The position numbers and the translations under genes were made by a program. The notes under the pieces are model-generated. The model had not been told where the DNA came from and did not search any database. It saw only the letters and a list, made by a program, of their open reading frames with translations. 64,000 bases of DNA from Psychrobacter sp. LV10R520-6 (GTDB lineage: Bacteria > Pseudomonadota > Gammaproteobacteria > Pseudomonadales > Moraxellaceae): assembly GCF_900182925.1 (NCBI RefSeq), contig NZ_LT900024.1, positions 806,001 through 870,000 of the forward strand, read 5' to 3'. Position 1 is the first letter of the stretch. Each line of letters opens with the position of its first letter. Shown here one piece after another: positions 48,892-58,076 of the stretch.

Positions 48892-49971
48892 CTATACTTG
48901 TATATCAAGTAGTTCAGCTAGATGCTGATCCAATTCATTAAGGTAGCTTTGATCAAAGCCAAATAGGCCTAGATGTCCAGTGATAGTATGCAACTCTCTT
49001 AATTCACTATTTGGAGTTATTGCTTGCTCAGCTGCACAATCCGCTGTTGGGAAAAACATATCGTGGTCTATCGGCATTACGAAGGTTTTTGCAGTAATAC
49101 GACCTAATGCCGCTTTAAGATCACCATCAGTATTTCGAGCAACATCACCACGTTGCCACTTCCAAGCCATTGTCAAAAGAGCATTGGGATCCATCATTCG
49201 AAATATAGTACGTAAAAATCCTTCTTGAAATTCTTCAAAAGAATTATAACCTTGTTCCTCAATTAGAGGTTGAATGCTACGCCAATATTCTGTTTTCCAG
49301 AAGTCAGTCGAAAAACCCATCACTGCCCAAAGGTCGGCGTGACGCTCTAGCCCATCCGATACTTCAGTATGTGAGCTATACTCACCATCAGCAAAACCAG
49401 GGTCGCTAGTAATAGCATCGATCAACGTCTGTGCAAAAATGAAGTTGTGTGGCGTATTTTGAGCAGTACCAGCAATAGGGGCTGCCCTCAGTACCCGCTC
49501 AGGGAATCGAACAGCCCATTCCCAAGTCTGCTGTGCCCCCATTGAACCACCAACAACCAACGCTAGCTTATCAACACCAAAAACTTCTCGTAGTAGTTTT
49601 TCCTGAGCACGAACATCGTCACTGATACGCACTTTTGGAAAGCGAGACATGGCAATAAGCTTATCTTTAGTGTTGTGAGGCGAAATTGAAAGACCGTTAC
49701 CAATTTGGTTGACCACGATAATAAAGTACTTTTCTGGATCCAAAGCACGGCCATGACCAATATAAAACTGCTCCCAAACACTGTGTGTCCCAGCGAACCA
49801 GGTTGGAATGAGAATAGCATTGCTTTTATCCGCGTTCAAAGACCCGTAAGTTGCAACTGCAAGCTTTAGATCGGGAATAACACTTCCTTCCTCAAGTTCG
49901 AATTGTCCTATTGAATATAAGTCATACTTTCCTTGTGCTTCCTGCGTATAAAACGGATTGTCTAATAGCAT
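48892..49971 (-). CDS. alpha/beta hydrolase of the homoserine O-acetyltransferase (MetX) superfamily
   Basis: 359 residues. The nucleophile elbow GGSMGAQQ (Ser in the GxSxG position), the acid in VMPIDHDMFFP and the histidine in TGHLGLFG form the triad. The N-terminal LAVATYGSLNADKSNAIL and NQIGNGLSISPHN are MetX-like. True MetX proteins make O-acetylhomoserine for methionine synthesis, and the mes genes 0.65 kb away would fit. However, several family members act on other substrates, and motifs such as NPFYTQEAQGKY suggest a divergent subgroup. AAGGAG precedes the ATG. Confidence 0.75.
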   Translation of the reverse strand: MLLDNPFYTQEAQGKYDLYSIGQFELEEGSVIPDLKLAVATYGSLNADKSNAILIPTWFAGTHSVWEQFYIGHGRALDPEKYFIIVVNQIGNGLSISPHNTKDKLIAMSRFPKVRISDDVRAQEKLLREVFGVDKLALVVGGSMGAQQTWEWAVRFPERVLRAAPIAGTAQNTPHNFIFAQTLIDAITSDPGFADGEYSSHTEVSDGLERHADLWAVMGFSTDFWKTEYWRSIQPLIEEQGYNSFEEFQEGFLRTIFRMMDPNALLTMAWKWQRGDVARNTDGDLKAALGRITAKTFVMPIDHDMFFPTADCAAEQAITPNSELRELHTITGHLGLFGFDQSYLNELDQHLAELLDIQV

Positions 49972-50331
49972 TATTTTGATCTCCTTTTCTAATTTATTTC
50001 CCTATCATCTTTCAGACTTTTATAGTCTGACTGGACTACTGATACTATCATTAAGAATTAGAACCACCTAATCTCGTACTCTAGGTTTTGTTTAATTTTA
50101 TCAGATTTGAGTCTACGTTTTGCTTAGCATGGCTCAAAGGTTGGCAGTGTTGAGCAGCTAAAAAAAGTAAATTTGTTTGATGCTATGATATACATGGATA
50201 GTATGAACGATATTTGAAAAATATAACGCCTGCAAAACAACCGTTTCTTAGGTTTCGTTGACTAGGCTTTAATGGTAGTAATCATTTCTAGTCATAATAG
50301 ACATTATGGTTAGCGCCCTGATAAAGGCTTC

Positions 50332-50472
50332 GTGAGTAATCAAGATACCTCTGAACGAGTAAGTCAGTGGGCATATCAGATGGCAATTGAAAATAACGAT
50401 CTTGTCTGGACGCCGCCCAAACAACTAAAAGTAATCAGTAAGCTAACAACCCCCAAAATATTGATTTTATGA
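50332..50472 (+). CDS. possible 46-residue ORF coupled to the methyltransferase remnant
   Basis: A GTG-started frame (SNQDTSERVSQWAYQMAIEN...) ends in a TGA that overlaps the ATG of the next gene (ATGA, 50469-50472). That is the pattern of translational coupling. No family is recognised and the start is weak, so it may instead be the tail of a decayed gene. The 0.36 kb before it (49972-50331) shows nothing else. Confidence 0.35.
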   Translation: MSNQDTSERVSQWAYQMAIENNDLVWTPPKQLKVISKLTTPKILIL

Positions 50473-51088
50473 CGGTCATTAATAACACGCTTAATTATTA
50501 TCAAATCAATGCCAATGAATATGCTAAGGCTACTTATTTAGTTGATATGGCAGATTTATATAGACCATTTTAAAGAAACTAGCAGCTCCTATAATTCATC
50601 ACATATTAGATGTCGGCTGTAGCTCTGGGCGAGATGCTACCTATTTTGCTTCTTTGGGTTATCAAGTAACAGCGATAGATGCCAGTGTTAATTTAATTGA
50701 AGGGGCAAAGGAACATTGTAGTTCGAATAAAATTGATTGGTGTGCTTTGAGTTTCAAAGATGTTAAAAGCCAGCCGTGGCAAGGCAGGTTTACTAGGATT
50801 TGGGCCTGTGCTTCATTATTACACGTGCCTTTTAGTGAATTGGCTGCAGCTATTGAATTATTACTAGATACGCTGACTGAAGATGGTGTGCTGTATGCGT
50901 CGTTTAAATATGGGGAAGGGGAGCGAATAGAGAGTGAGCGCTTCTTTTGCGATATGAATGAGGCGCGTTGGACTACCATCGTATCTGAAACACATCATGT
51001 GATTGATTGTGATATCTGGTTATCAGAGGATAGGAGACCTGAGCATAAGGGTAGGTGGTTTAATGTTATTTTTAAGAAAAATAACTGA
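50469..51088 (+). pseudogene. class I methyltransferase with a one-base frameshift
   Basis: The first frame reads MTVINNTLNYYQINANEYAK ... MADLYRPF and stops at 50571. From there the next frame continues the same family without a break: LKKLAAPIIHHILDVGCSSG, ATYFASLGYQVTAIDAS, IWACASLLHVPFSEL, YASFKYGEGER, GRWFNVIFKK. One added T in the TTTT run at 50568-50571 restores a single protein of about 206 residues. The family is SAM-dependent methyltransferases of unknown substrate. The break could be a real mutation, reversible slippage or a sequencing error. Confidence 0.8.
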
Positions 51089-51300
51089 ATTTGAGACGAC
51101 TTGAATTGGAACGAGACTATAGCGAATCATACGAGCGTAAAGTATTTTAAGCCAATATATCAACTTTATATCAAAAGATAATCGATAGTCAGTAGAAGCT
51201 AATTATACTACTAAAATCTTAAATATGATCCAACCTAGAAGATAAAATTACAGGTTGTCCGCTATACTAGCCTTTGTGATCAACACAGGGGTTCACTGCT

Positions 51301-52170
51301 ATGAATACTTCCTCAAATGAACGCTATCCAAAATCCATCAATTCAATAGCGCAAGCTTGCGCCATAACTTTCCAAGGCAATGCCAGTAACCAGCGTCAGC
51401 AGGATGCTTTTTTCTTTTTGGATAACTGGTATCAAGAGACCTCAGGTATTACAGAAATTATATCTATAGAAATGCCATTTTGCTTTGCGGTATCGGATGG
51501 GGTAGCCAGCTCTAACTATTCACAGTATTGCTCAAAGGCAGTTGTAAAAGCAATCAAAGCTTTATGGGATGGCAATCAATCAACTACTCAACCCATCACT
51601 TCAAATCATATTCATCATTTAATCAGTCAAACCAAGCACTCGCATAAACGTTATGGCGCCGCAGCCACTCTCGCTATGATTACAGGAACATTCAATAGTG
51701 ATGAAACCATTAGCGTGAGAATAATGCATGTTGGTGACAGTCGTGTCTATAAACTGCTTAAAGGTGAGACGCAATGGCAGTGCTTGACTCGAGATGATAA
51801 CTTACTCAATGAACTAATTGATCAGCAGGCGCATGAGCAAGGGAGACAAGCTACGTTTGCAGATTATAACCGTGACGGTATGGCAGGTAGCTTGTACAGC
51901 ATCACGGAATGCTTTGCATTGACTGCTGATAATGATTTTCCGAGCAGCGAGGCGCCAGATAGTACCGCGCAGACCATTACTATTCAGTCAGGTGACTGTC
52001 TAGTGGTTTGCACTGATGGAATTCATGATTTGGTACCAAGTAAAGATTGGCAGCCTATCAATGCCGAGACTGATTTACAAGACTGGCTAAAAGCCCTTAA
52101 AACTCAGGTGTATCAATCTGATGGTCATGCTTATGATAATGGCACAGCGATTGTGGTTCGTTTTTATTGA
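51301..52170 (+). CDS. PP2C-type Ser/Thr protein phosphatase
   Basis: 289 residues of the PPM/PP2C fold. The metal-binding motifs are NQRQQDAFFF (motif 1), FAVSDGVAS (motif 2), AAATLAMI, VGDSRVYKL, LTRDDNLLNEL, CTDGIHDL and a final AYDNGTAIVVRF, so the active site appears complete. It would be a soluble cytoplasmic phosphatase. No Ser/Thr kinase is encoded nearby, which is unusual for a bacterial PP2C. It is the first intact gene of a same-strand run that continues with a WYL regulator and a nuclease. Confidence 0.88.
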   Translation: MNTSSNERYPKSINSIAQACAITFQGNASNQRQQDAFFFLDNWYQETSGITEIISIEMPFCFAVSDGVASSNYSQYCSKAVVKAIKALWDGNQSTTQPITSNHIHHLISQTKHSHKRYGAAATLAMITGTFNSDETISVRIMHVGDSRVYKLLKGETQWQCLTRDDNLLNELIDQQAHEQGRQATFADYNRDGMAGSLYSITECFALTADNDFPSSEAPDSTAQTITIQSGDCLVVCTDGIHDLVPSKDWQPINAETDLQDWLKALKTQVYQSDGHAYDNGTAIVVRFY

Positions 52171-52270
52171 TTGACCATGTTAGTTGATAACCGACTAATC
52201 AATCGAGTAGTAAGTATGATTATTAGGATTCAAGCTTAAGCACCCATAATCTCTATAAAGTGAAATCACT

Positions 52271-53359
52271 ATGCCCACACATGCTATCGCCAGCTATAAC
52301 AAATCAGAGCGCTTATTTATCCTTTATCAACGTTTGCCGCGTGATAAAGAGAAAGCCATATCATTAACGGAGTTAATGACAACTTATGGTAACGATCCTA
52401 AGCATTTCGCTAATGAGCGCAAGAACTTAGAAAATGATCTTATTAGCTTAAAACAAATATTTAACGATATATTTTATAGTCAGGCTTTAGTACGAGCACC
52501 AGCATGGGAGCAAAATATCAGTGGTAAGACAGCAAGGTTTTATATTGAAGCTGGTTTTAGCATTGATATCATTAACGAGCAAACACTGTTTTTTTGGGAG
52601 ATGCTTAGCAATTATACCGCGTACTATTTGCCAGTCTCTATGCAGCTGACCATATCTGATAAGCTGTCGCAGATTCGCCGGCAAGATAAGCAGGCCTTTG
52701 ATAGTAGTCCATTAGGGCAATGGCAAGAGCATCTGATTACCTTACCAAGCATTGTGCAAGCGCCAACGCTTAATAGCGATGTGCTTGCCAGCATTCATGA
52801 ATCCTTACTGCAAAACTGCCTGTTGCATATCTGTTATCACAAAAAATGGGAGGATAGTCCCATTCAAAGGGTGATTTATCCGAAAGGACTGGTTTTTATT
52901 GACAATATGATGTATTTCACAGGCTTTAATGCTATTGAAGATAATATTGATGATGAGGTGTTACTGAAGCAGCATCGTAATTTTGCGGTCAGTCGTATTG
53001 TTGAGGCTACAGTCATTGATGAGCAAGTACCTGACTGGCTAGGGCGAGATATCTTTACCCTGACAAGCTTACAGCAATTGGGCAAGCTAGAGTTTACCGA
53101 CAATACTGAAATTAGCTTGGTTTTAAAAGTACAGAAATATGCCTGTCAGCACCTTTATGAACGTCCACTCTCAGCAGATCAGAACATTGCTATTGTTGAT
53201 GATACTTGGAATCAAGTAAGCGCTACTGTTGCTAACACGCAACGCTTGCAAGACTGGCTAGTGAGTATGTCGCAGCTAGCAGTGGTAGTAGAGCCGATAT
53301 CATTGAAAGTCATTATTCTTGAGCGCTTACATAGTGCGTTAGAGTTGTATGAGGATTAG
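52271..53359 (+). CDS. WYL-domain transcriptional regulator
   Basis: 362 residues. The N-terminal part (residues 10-60) reads as a winged helix. The WYL domain is near residues 175-250 (ICYHKKWEDSPIQRVIYPKG, LVFIDNMMYFTGFN), and a C-terminal WCX-like region follows (residues 275-360). WYL regulators such as BrxR and CapW repress or activate phage-defence operons, often by sensing a small molecule or nucleic acid. The 100-base gap before it holds a nested inverted repeat (ATTGATT 52166-52172 / AATCAAT 52197-52203) that could be its operator. It starts 51 bases before the nuclease gene. Confidence 0.8.
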   Translation: MPTHAIASYNKSERLFILYQRLPRDKEKAISLTELMTTYGNDPKHFANERKNLENDLISLKQIFNDIFYSQALVRAPAWEQNISGKTARFYIEAGFSIDIINEQTLFFWEMLSNYTAYYLPVSMQLTISDKLSQIRRQDKQAFDSSPLGQWQEHLITLPSIVQAPTLNSDVLASIHESLLQNCLLHICYHKKWEDSPIQRVIYPKGLVFIDNMMYFTGFNAIEDNIDDEVLLKQHRNFAVSRIVEATVIDEQVPDWLGRDIFTLTSLQQLGKLEFTDNTEISLVLKVQKYACQHLYERPLSADQNIAIVDDTWNQVSATVANTQRLQDWLVSMSQLAVVVEPISLKVIILERLHSALELYED

Positions 53360-53410
53360 TAAAATAATATGTATTCAACAACCATTAATAAATGATAAGG
53401 AAGCGTAAAT

Positions 53411-54649
53411 ATGAGCGCAGTGAAGAGTTTAATAAATGAAGTCAGCCAAAAGCTTAGTGCCTTAGAGACTGCGCAAGCACTCTACAGTCGTCAGCTCTCA
53501 CCTGACTTTAATACTTTTGATTATATCAACACCGATGAATTGGGTCTTAGTCGTATTTTAGCGTCTCTGCTTGATCCTAAAGGCAGTCATGCACAGCAAG
53601 GAAGCTTTTTAAGTCTATTCGTTGAGTACTGCTTACCTACCGTATATAAAGAGAATAAATGGCAGGGTTTTCTTGATAATATAGATAAAACTGATGTTTT
53701 TCTTGAAGAAGTAACTGGAAAAAGCAATAGCCAACGACGTATGGATATTTACTTAAGGTGTCAGGTTGGTGATGAAAGCTATGGTATTTGTATTGAGAAT
53801 AAGCCTTACGCAGGAGATCAGTTTGAACAATTAAAAGATTACGCTATAGAGCTTGATAATAGAAAGCACAAGGCTTGGCATCTCATATACCTAAGCGAGT
53901 ATCAGGATGTACCAAGTGAGTATAGTATAAAACCTGATGACTTAAATACTTTGACTGATAACAATCAGTTTAGCGCTGTAAAGTTTAGCGATCTAATAGG
54001 TTGGCTCAAGGCCTGCCAAGTCGAATGCCAAAATCATAGCGTCAGTGAATTTATTGCACAATTAATTAAGTTTATTCAAAAGCAGTTCATGGGAATAGAA
54101 GATATGAATGAAGATAATGCAGTTTTAGATATTATTAAAAAAAATGCAGCTACCATCGATGCCAGTATCAAGGTGTCTAACACTGTAGATCGAATGAAGA
54201 AAGAGCTAATGGCAAAGCTGAAAATAGACTTATTAGCAAAATGTAAAAAAACTGATTATGAATTGGATATTAGTTACCTCGGTGATGGCAAAAGCTATGA
54301 GCGGATTAACCTTATAATCCCAGGCTACGATATCGGATATATTTGTTTTGAGTTTCAGAATAAGAATTTTGACAAACCATGTTTGGGTATTAAGTTTATC
54401 TCAGCAGAGGCAGTAAAAACCTCTCCATATACAGAAAAAATGAAATCGGTGCTAAATATAGCATTAACCGACAAAAATATTTGGAGTTCATCACTTTGGC
54501 CAGCTGGTTATTACTTTCAGCCTCAAGACTGGAAGGGCTGTAGCAAAGCATGGCTAATGATAAATGAAGGTACAATGGCAGATAAGATTTTGGATGAAAT
54601 GGACAAAATCTTTAGTTTGTTAAAAGATAACAACCTTCTTATTCAATAA
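53411..54649 (+). CDS. PD-(D/E)XK nuclease-like protein (PF14281 type)
   Basis: 412 residues. The N-terminal ELGLSRILASLLDPKGSHAQ is the typical opening of this group. The catalytic pattern is the Asp in RRMDIYLRC followed by IENKPYAGDQFEQLKDYA (the ExK motif is ENK). The second half is helical and then beta-rich (YELDISYLGDGKSY...), probably a recognition or regulatory domain. It is likely a DNA nuclease; related genes are common in defence islands. Two more relatives lie at 59.8-63.4 kb. It is between the WYL regulator and the LRR gene on the same strand. Confidence 0.82.
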   Translation: MSAVKSLINEVSQKLSALETAQALYSRQLSPDFNTFDYINTDELGLSRILASLLDPKGSHAQQGSFLSLFVEYCLPTVYKENKWQGFLDNIDKTDVFLEEVTGKSNSQRRMDIYLRCQVGDESYGICIENKPYAGDQFEQLKDYAIELDNRKHKAWHLIYLSEYQDVPSEYSIKPDDLNTLTDNNQFSAVKFSDLIGWLKACQVECQNHSVSEFIAQLIKFIQKQFMGIEDMNEDNAVLDIIKKNAATIDASIKVSNTVDRMKKELMAKLKIDLLAKCKKTDYELDISYLGDGKSYERINLIIPGYDIGYICFEFQNKNFDKPCLGIKFISAEAVKTSPYTEKMKSVLNIALTDKNIWSSSLWPAGYYFQPQDWKGCSKAWLMINEGTMADKILDEMDKIFSLLKDNNLLIQ

Positions 54650-54716
54650 TAGTTAACAAAAACTGAGCCAAAGATTTTTAGCCTACTAAACATAACTCAA
54701 TAAAGGAATCCATAAT

Positions 54717-57431
54717 ATGTCAGCTATCGATAATGTGGTTGATACTGCTACAACAGAGCCATGGATGACAGAGTTGTGGATGTGGGCCGATAAGTTTGAA
54801 ATTCCTGAAAAGGATTTGCCACGTAATAAGGATGATCTGTTAGCTATAATAAATTTAGATATTAGCTACAAAGGATTAACTGAGCTACCTGATAGTATCG
54901 GTCAGCTCAGTAATTTGGAATCGCTAAATATCAGTGGAAATCAGCTCATCACGCTACCAGAGTGCATAGTTAGGCTGAAGAAGCTGGTTTGTTTTATTAT
55001 TGATGAGGGTGGTTCTACTCATAGTGCTAATAAGCTAATTAATTTATCTACAGAAGTCACTGATTTTTTACGAGTCTTAGGTGAGGGTTGTAGAGGATGG
55101 AGTGACCCTATCAAATCCACTAAACCTAGCAATAGTATTCAAAAGTACATACAAAGACAGATAGTATCGAATAAAAGACAGATAATCATAACTGAAAACA
55201 TCGACAGGGAGGCACTACAGTCAGTCATCGACTGGGCAGAGTCATGTGACCTATCTGTTTATAGCATTCCAAGAGATATTGATGAACTGGCTAACAAGAC
55301 ATATATATCGATCGATTCGTACACGCAGCCAATACCAAAAGCTATTGGTTGTTTGACGCAACTAAGACACTTATCTTTATGTGAATCTATGTCATTAGGT
55401 GACAATAATTGCCAAGCTGATGATAGATTGCCAGACACTATTACCAATTTGGTGAATCTTGAAGAGCTCAGATTAACTTGTAACGATTCTGATTTTATAC
55501 TTACTAACTTAAATGAACTAAAAAGTCTAAAAACTTTGGAAATTAGGTTTCATGATGTGTCTACGGTTCCTAAGGTATTGGTAGAGATGAGTTGTGATAT
55601 CAAATTGCATCTATCTAGTAAGCAAGATAAGTTACCAGACAACTTGACGGATATCAGATGTCTAACCGAATTATTTATCGATGATGACCGCTTAACTGTA
55701 TTGCCCGATAGCATCGGAGCATTAACTCAGCTTCAGTCTTTAGGCCTAAGTTGCAACAGCCTTACTCATTTACCTGAGACAATCATAGGATTGGAGCAGT
55801 TAACTGAACTTACTGTTTGGAGCGAGAGTCTAACGGTGTTACCCGATGCCATTTCCAAGTTAACAAGCTTAAAAGAACTACAACTTGATTGTAGGCATTT
55901 AACCTACTTACCTAATTCATTAGAATGTCTAAAAAACTTGCACGAACTAACTATCAGAAGTGAACACTTAAGCAAATTACCCAACGATATCGCTGAGTTA
56001 ACCGGTTTAAAAGAACTGCACATGGCTTGTCCAAGTATGAAAACTTTGCCAAGTAGTATCGATAGACTGCAAAATATTAAGACTTTACTCATCAATTTTG
56101 ACAACGATGGTCATGTGGAATCATACCAAGGTAGCAGAGGTGAGGCATCGATATTATCAGGGCAGGTCACTACTTTACCTGAATCGATAGGGAACTTGCC
56201 AAATTTGGAAATATTAAAAATTCGTAGTACTTATCTAGATAAGTTACCCGATAATATCGGCAGTTTGAAGACCTTAAAAGAATTAACAATCACCAGTCAT
56301 CATTTAAAACAACTCCCACAGACTATTGGTGGTCTAACTAGCCTGACGGAGTTAACGCTAAACTGTGAGAGTCTTGAGTGTTTACCAGAGACATTGGGAC
56401 AGTTGATTCGGCTAGAGAAGCTCACTATCGCCAGTGATGAAATAAAGCAACTTCCAGAGACTATCGGTGATCTAACAAGCCTGACGGAGTTAACGCTAAA
56501 CTGTGAAGGTCTTGAGTGTTTACCAGAATCGTTGGGGCAGTTGATTCGCTTAGATGATCTCACTATCGCCAGTGATGAAATCAAGCAACTCCCAAAGACC
56601 ATCGGTGATTTAACCAGCCTGACGAAGTTAACTTTAAGCTGTGAAGGTATTGATTGTTTACCAGAGGCATTGGGAAAATTAGTTCGGTTAGAGTGGCTCA
56701 GTGTCACTAGCAATAAAACCAAGCAGTTCCCTAAGAGCTTGGTTAACCTAACCCATTTACGTTCACTGCATATTCCTGTTCAGTTAGTTGGTCTGTTACC
56801 GCCAATTGTCATCGAAAAGTATCGCAATCAAGAGCTCCGGCTGTGTGGGCTACCTTGGACTGCTTTATACACACCGTTGGCAGGAGATTATCGCTTATCT
56901 AATTACGGATTTTTCCTCGTTGATGATGGCTGGGATGAAAAAGCACTAATCGATCTAAAGTATAAAACAGGAGTGAGTCTCTTATTCGGTTTGCAAACGT
57001 CTGACAAAAGCATTGATGAATTCGATGTGATAGATGGCATTATTATTTGCCAGCCAGCAGAGGTAGAACAAGTAATAGGGGTGTTTAAATCCGTATTAGA
57101 AAGAACAGGCTTGGTTGGTATCAGTATTGATGATTTTGAGATGGGTTGTTTGTCTGGAAAATATGCCCGCTTCATACAGGCTAATGCAATGGGGGAGTTT
57201 GATTCAGACCGAGCAATCGAGCAAATTATAAGCCAAATCCCCAAAGGTCTTAGTATTAACTCTATGATGTTTGAAGTTAAAAGTAATTGTAGTATATCGC
57301 TTAAGAAATTTGAAGTTATAGTAACTGCGATTGAGAGTAGGGCTGTGGTTGACGCACCTGTGTTCTACGGTACAGAAATTATTGATAAGCCTAAATATTG
57401 CTGGATGGGAGCGATATATGTTGCTAGCTAG
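54717..57431 (+). CDS. leucine-rich repeat protein with an FtsZ-C-like C-terminal domain
   Basis: 904 residues. Residues about 45-95 and 200-690 are bacterial-type leucine-rich repeats of about 23 residues (consensus L-x-x-LP-x-x-I-x-x-L). An insert with no clear repeat lies at 100-200. From about residue 715 the sequence is a separate alpha/beta domain: FFLVDDGWDEKALIDLK, VIDGIIICQPAEVEQV, ISIDDFEM, FIQANAMGEFDSDRA, SISLKKFEVI, then a final strand near GAIYVAS. This domain is clearly shared with the protein at 58077. Its order of elements resembles the C-terminal domain of FtsZ (VDFADV, GedRA, LTLFEV, rVTVIAT). No GTPase tubulin signature (GGGTGTG) is present. There is no signal peptide, so it is cytoplasmic. 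The function is unknown. Confidence 0.75.
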   Translation: MSAIDNVVDTATTEPWMTELWMWADKFEIPEKDLPRNKDDLLAIINLDISYKGLTELPDSIGQLSNLESLNISGNQLITLPECIVRLKKLVCFIIDEGGSTHSANKLINLSTEVTDFLRVLGEGCRGWSDPIKSTKPSNSIQKYIQRQIVSNKRQIIITENIDREALQSVIDWAESCDLSVYSIPRDIDELANKTYISIDSYTQPIPKAIGCLTQLRHLSLCESMSLGDNNCQADDRLPDTITNLVNLEELRLTCNDSDFILTNLNELKSLKTLEIRFHDVSTVPKVLVEMSCDIKLHLSSKQDKLPDNLTDIRCLTELFIDDDRLTVLPDSIGALTQLQSLGLSCNSLTHLPETIIGLEQLTELTVWSESLTVLPDAISKLTSLKELQLDCRHLTYLPNSLECLKNLHELTIRSEHLSKLPNDIAELTGLKELHMACPSMKTLPSSIDRLQNIKTLLINFDNDGHVESYQGSRGEASILSGQVTTLPESIGNLPNLEILKIRSTYLDKLPDNIGSLKTLKELTITSHHLKQLPQTIGGLTSLTELTLNCESLECLPETLGQLIRLEKLTIASDEIKQLPETIGDLTSLTELTLNCEGLECLPESLGQLIRLDDLTIASDEIKQLPKTIGDLTSLTKLTLSCEGIDCLPEALGKLVRLEWLSVTSNKTKQFPKSLVNLTHLRSLHIPVQLVGLLPPIVIEKYRNQELRLCGLPWTALYTPLAGDYRLSNYGFFLVDDGWDEKALIDLKYKTGVSLLFGLQTSDKSIDEFDVIDGIIICQPAEVEQVIGVFKSVLERTGLVGISIDDFEMGCLSGKYARFIQANAMGEFDSDRAIEQIISQIPKGLSINSMMFEVKSNCSISLKKFEVIVTAIESRAVVDAPVFYGTEIIDKPKYCWMGAIYVAS
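56310..56723 (+). repeat. 138-bp tandem duplications inside the LRR gene
   Basis: Three copies of a 138-base unit (46 residues, two LRR modules) begin at about 56310, 56448 and 56586. Long identical blocks such as TAGCCTGACGGAGTTAACGC occur in the first two. The number of modules could change by recombination. Confidence 0.85.
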
Positions 57432-57525
57432 TTTTATTAAGCATAAATATTGCTTGAATGAGGTTGTAAGAACTGTTGGTAGATAATTATCACTTAAGAA
57501 GCAAAGAAGATATAAGGTGAGAGAT

Positions 57526-57975
57526 ATGAATAAAGCTTTGTTTAATGATCTTATTCATGCCCAAAATACGGTTTATCCACTGGTTATTGAGGAGCTGACT
57601 CAAGGTAAAAAGCGTACGCATTGGATGTGGTTCATTTTTCCTCAGATCAAAGGATTGGGACATAGTGTACGGGCTCGACGTTTTTCGTTACAGAGCCTGG
57701 AGCAAGCAAAAGAATATCTACAGCATGATGTGCTTGGAGTACGGTTAATAGCGTGTGCTGAATTACTGCTGTTGCATCCTGATAAAAGCGCTTTAGAGAT
57801 TTTTGGTACACCGGATAATCTGAAGCTGCAATCTTCTCTGACTTTATTTGCCTTTGCAGCTGGTAACGATTGTGTTTTTGAGCAACTTTTGTATCAGTTC
57901 TACGCAGGCAATTACGATATAAACACTATAAGAATGTTAATGCAATTAAGTGATAAACAATATCAGCAAATATAA
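57526..57975 (+). CDS. DUF1810 family protein
   Basis: 149 residues from the ATG at 57526; a GTG at 57517 is less likely. The family motifs HWMWFIFPQIKGLG, SLEQAKEYLQHDVLGVRL and TPDNLKLQSSLTLF are all present. DUF1810 proteins are small, cytoplasmic and of unknown role. It lies 94 bases after the LRR gene and 101 bases before the second FtsZ-C-like gene, on the same strand. Confidence 0.88.
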   Translation: MNKALFNDLIHAQNTVYPLVIEELTQGKKRTHWMWFIFPQIKGLGHSVRARRFSLQSLEQAKEYLQHDVLGVRLIACAELLLLHPDKSALEIFGTPDNLKLQSSLTLFAFAAGNDCVFEQLLYQFYAGNYDINTIRMLMQLSDKQYQQI

Positions 57976-58076
57976 CCGAACGAGACTTCAAAAGGTGATG
58001 TAATGTCGTCAACTCTCACCACAAATTTATACTTTTGAATACATTAAAAAACCACTAATTATCAGTGAGTATAACT

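Noticed and set aside
48892..49971. Firm assignment as MetX homoserine O-acetyltransferase
   Set aside because: The superfamily contains other acyltransferases and hydrolases, and the N-terminal region is not distinctive enough.
51301..53359. Known BREX or CBASS operon controlled by the WYL protein
   Set aside because: No BrxA/B/C/PglX/PglZ, cyclase or effector genes of those systems are in the window.
54717..57431. Secreted type III effector of the LRR class
   Set aside because: No secretion genes or signal are nearby, and the C-terminal domain is shared with a cytoplasmic-looking neighbour rather than an E3-ligase or enzymatic effector domain.
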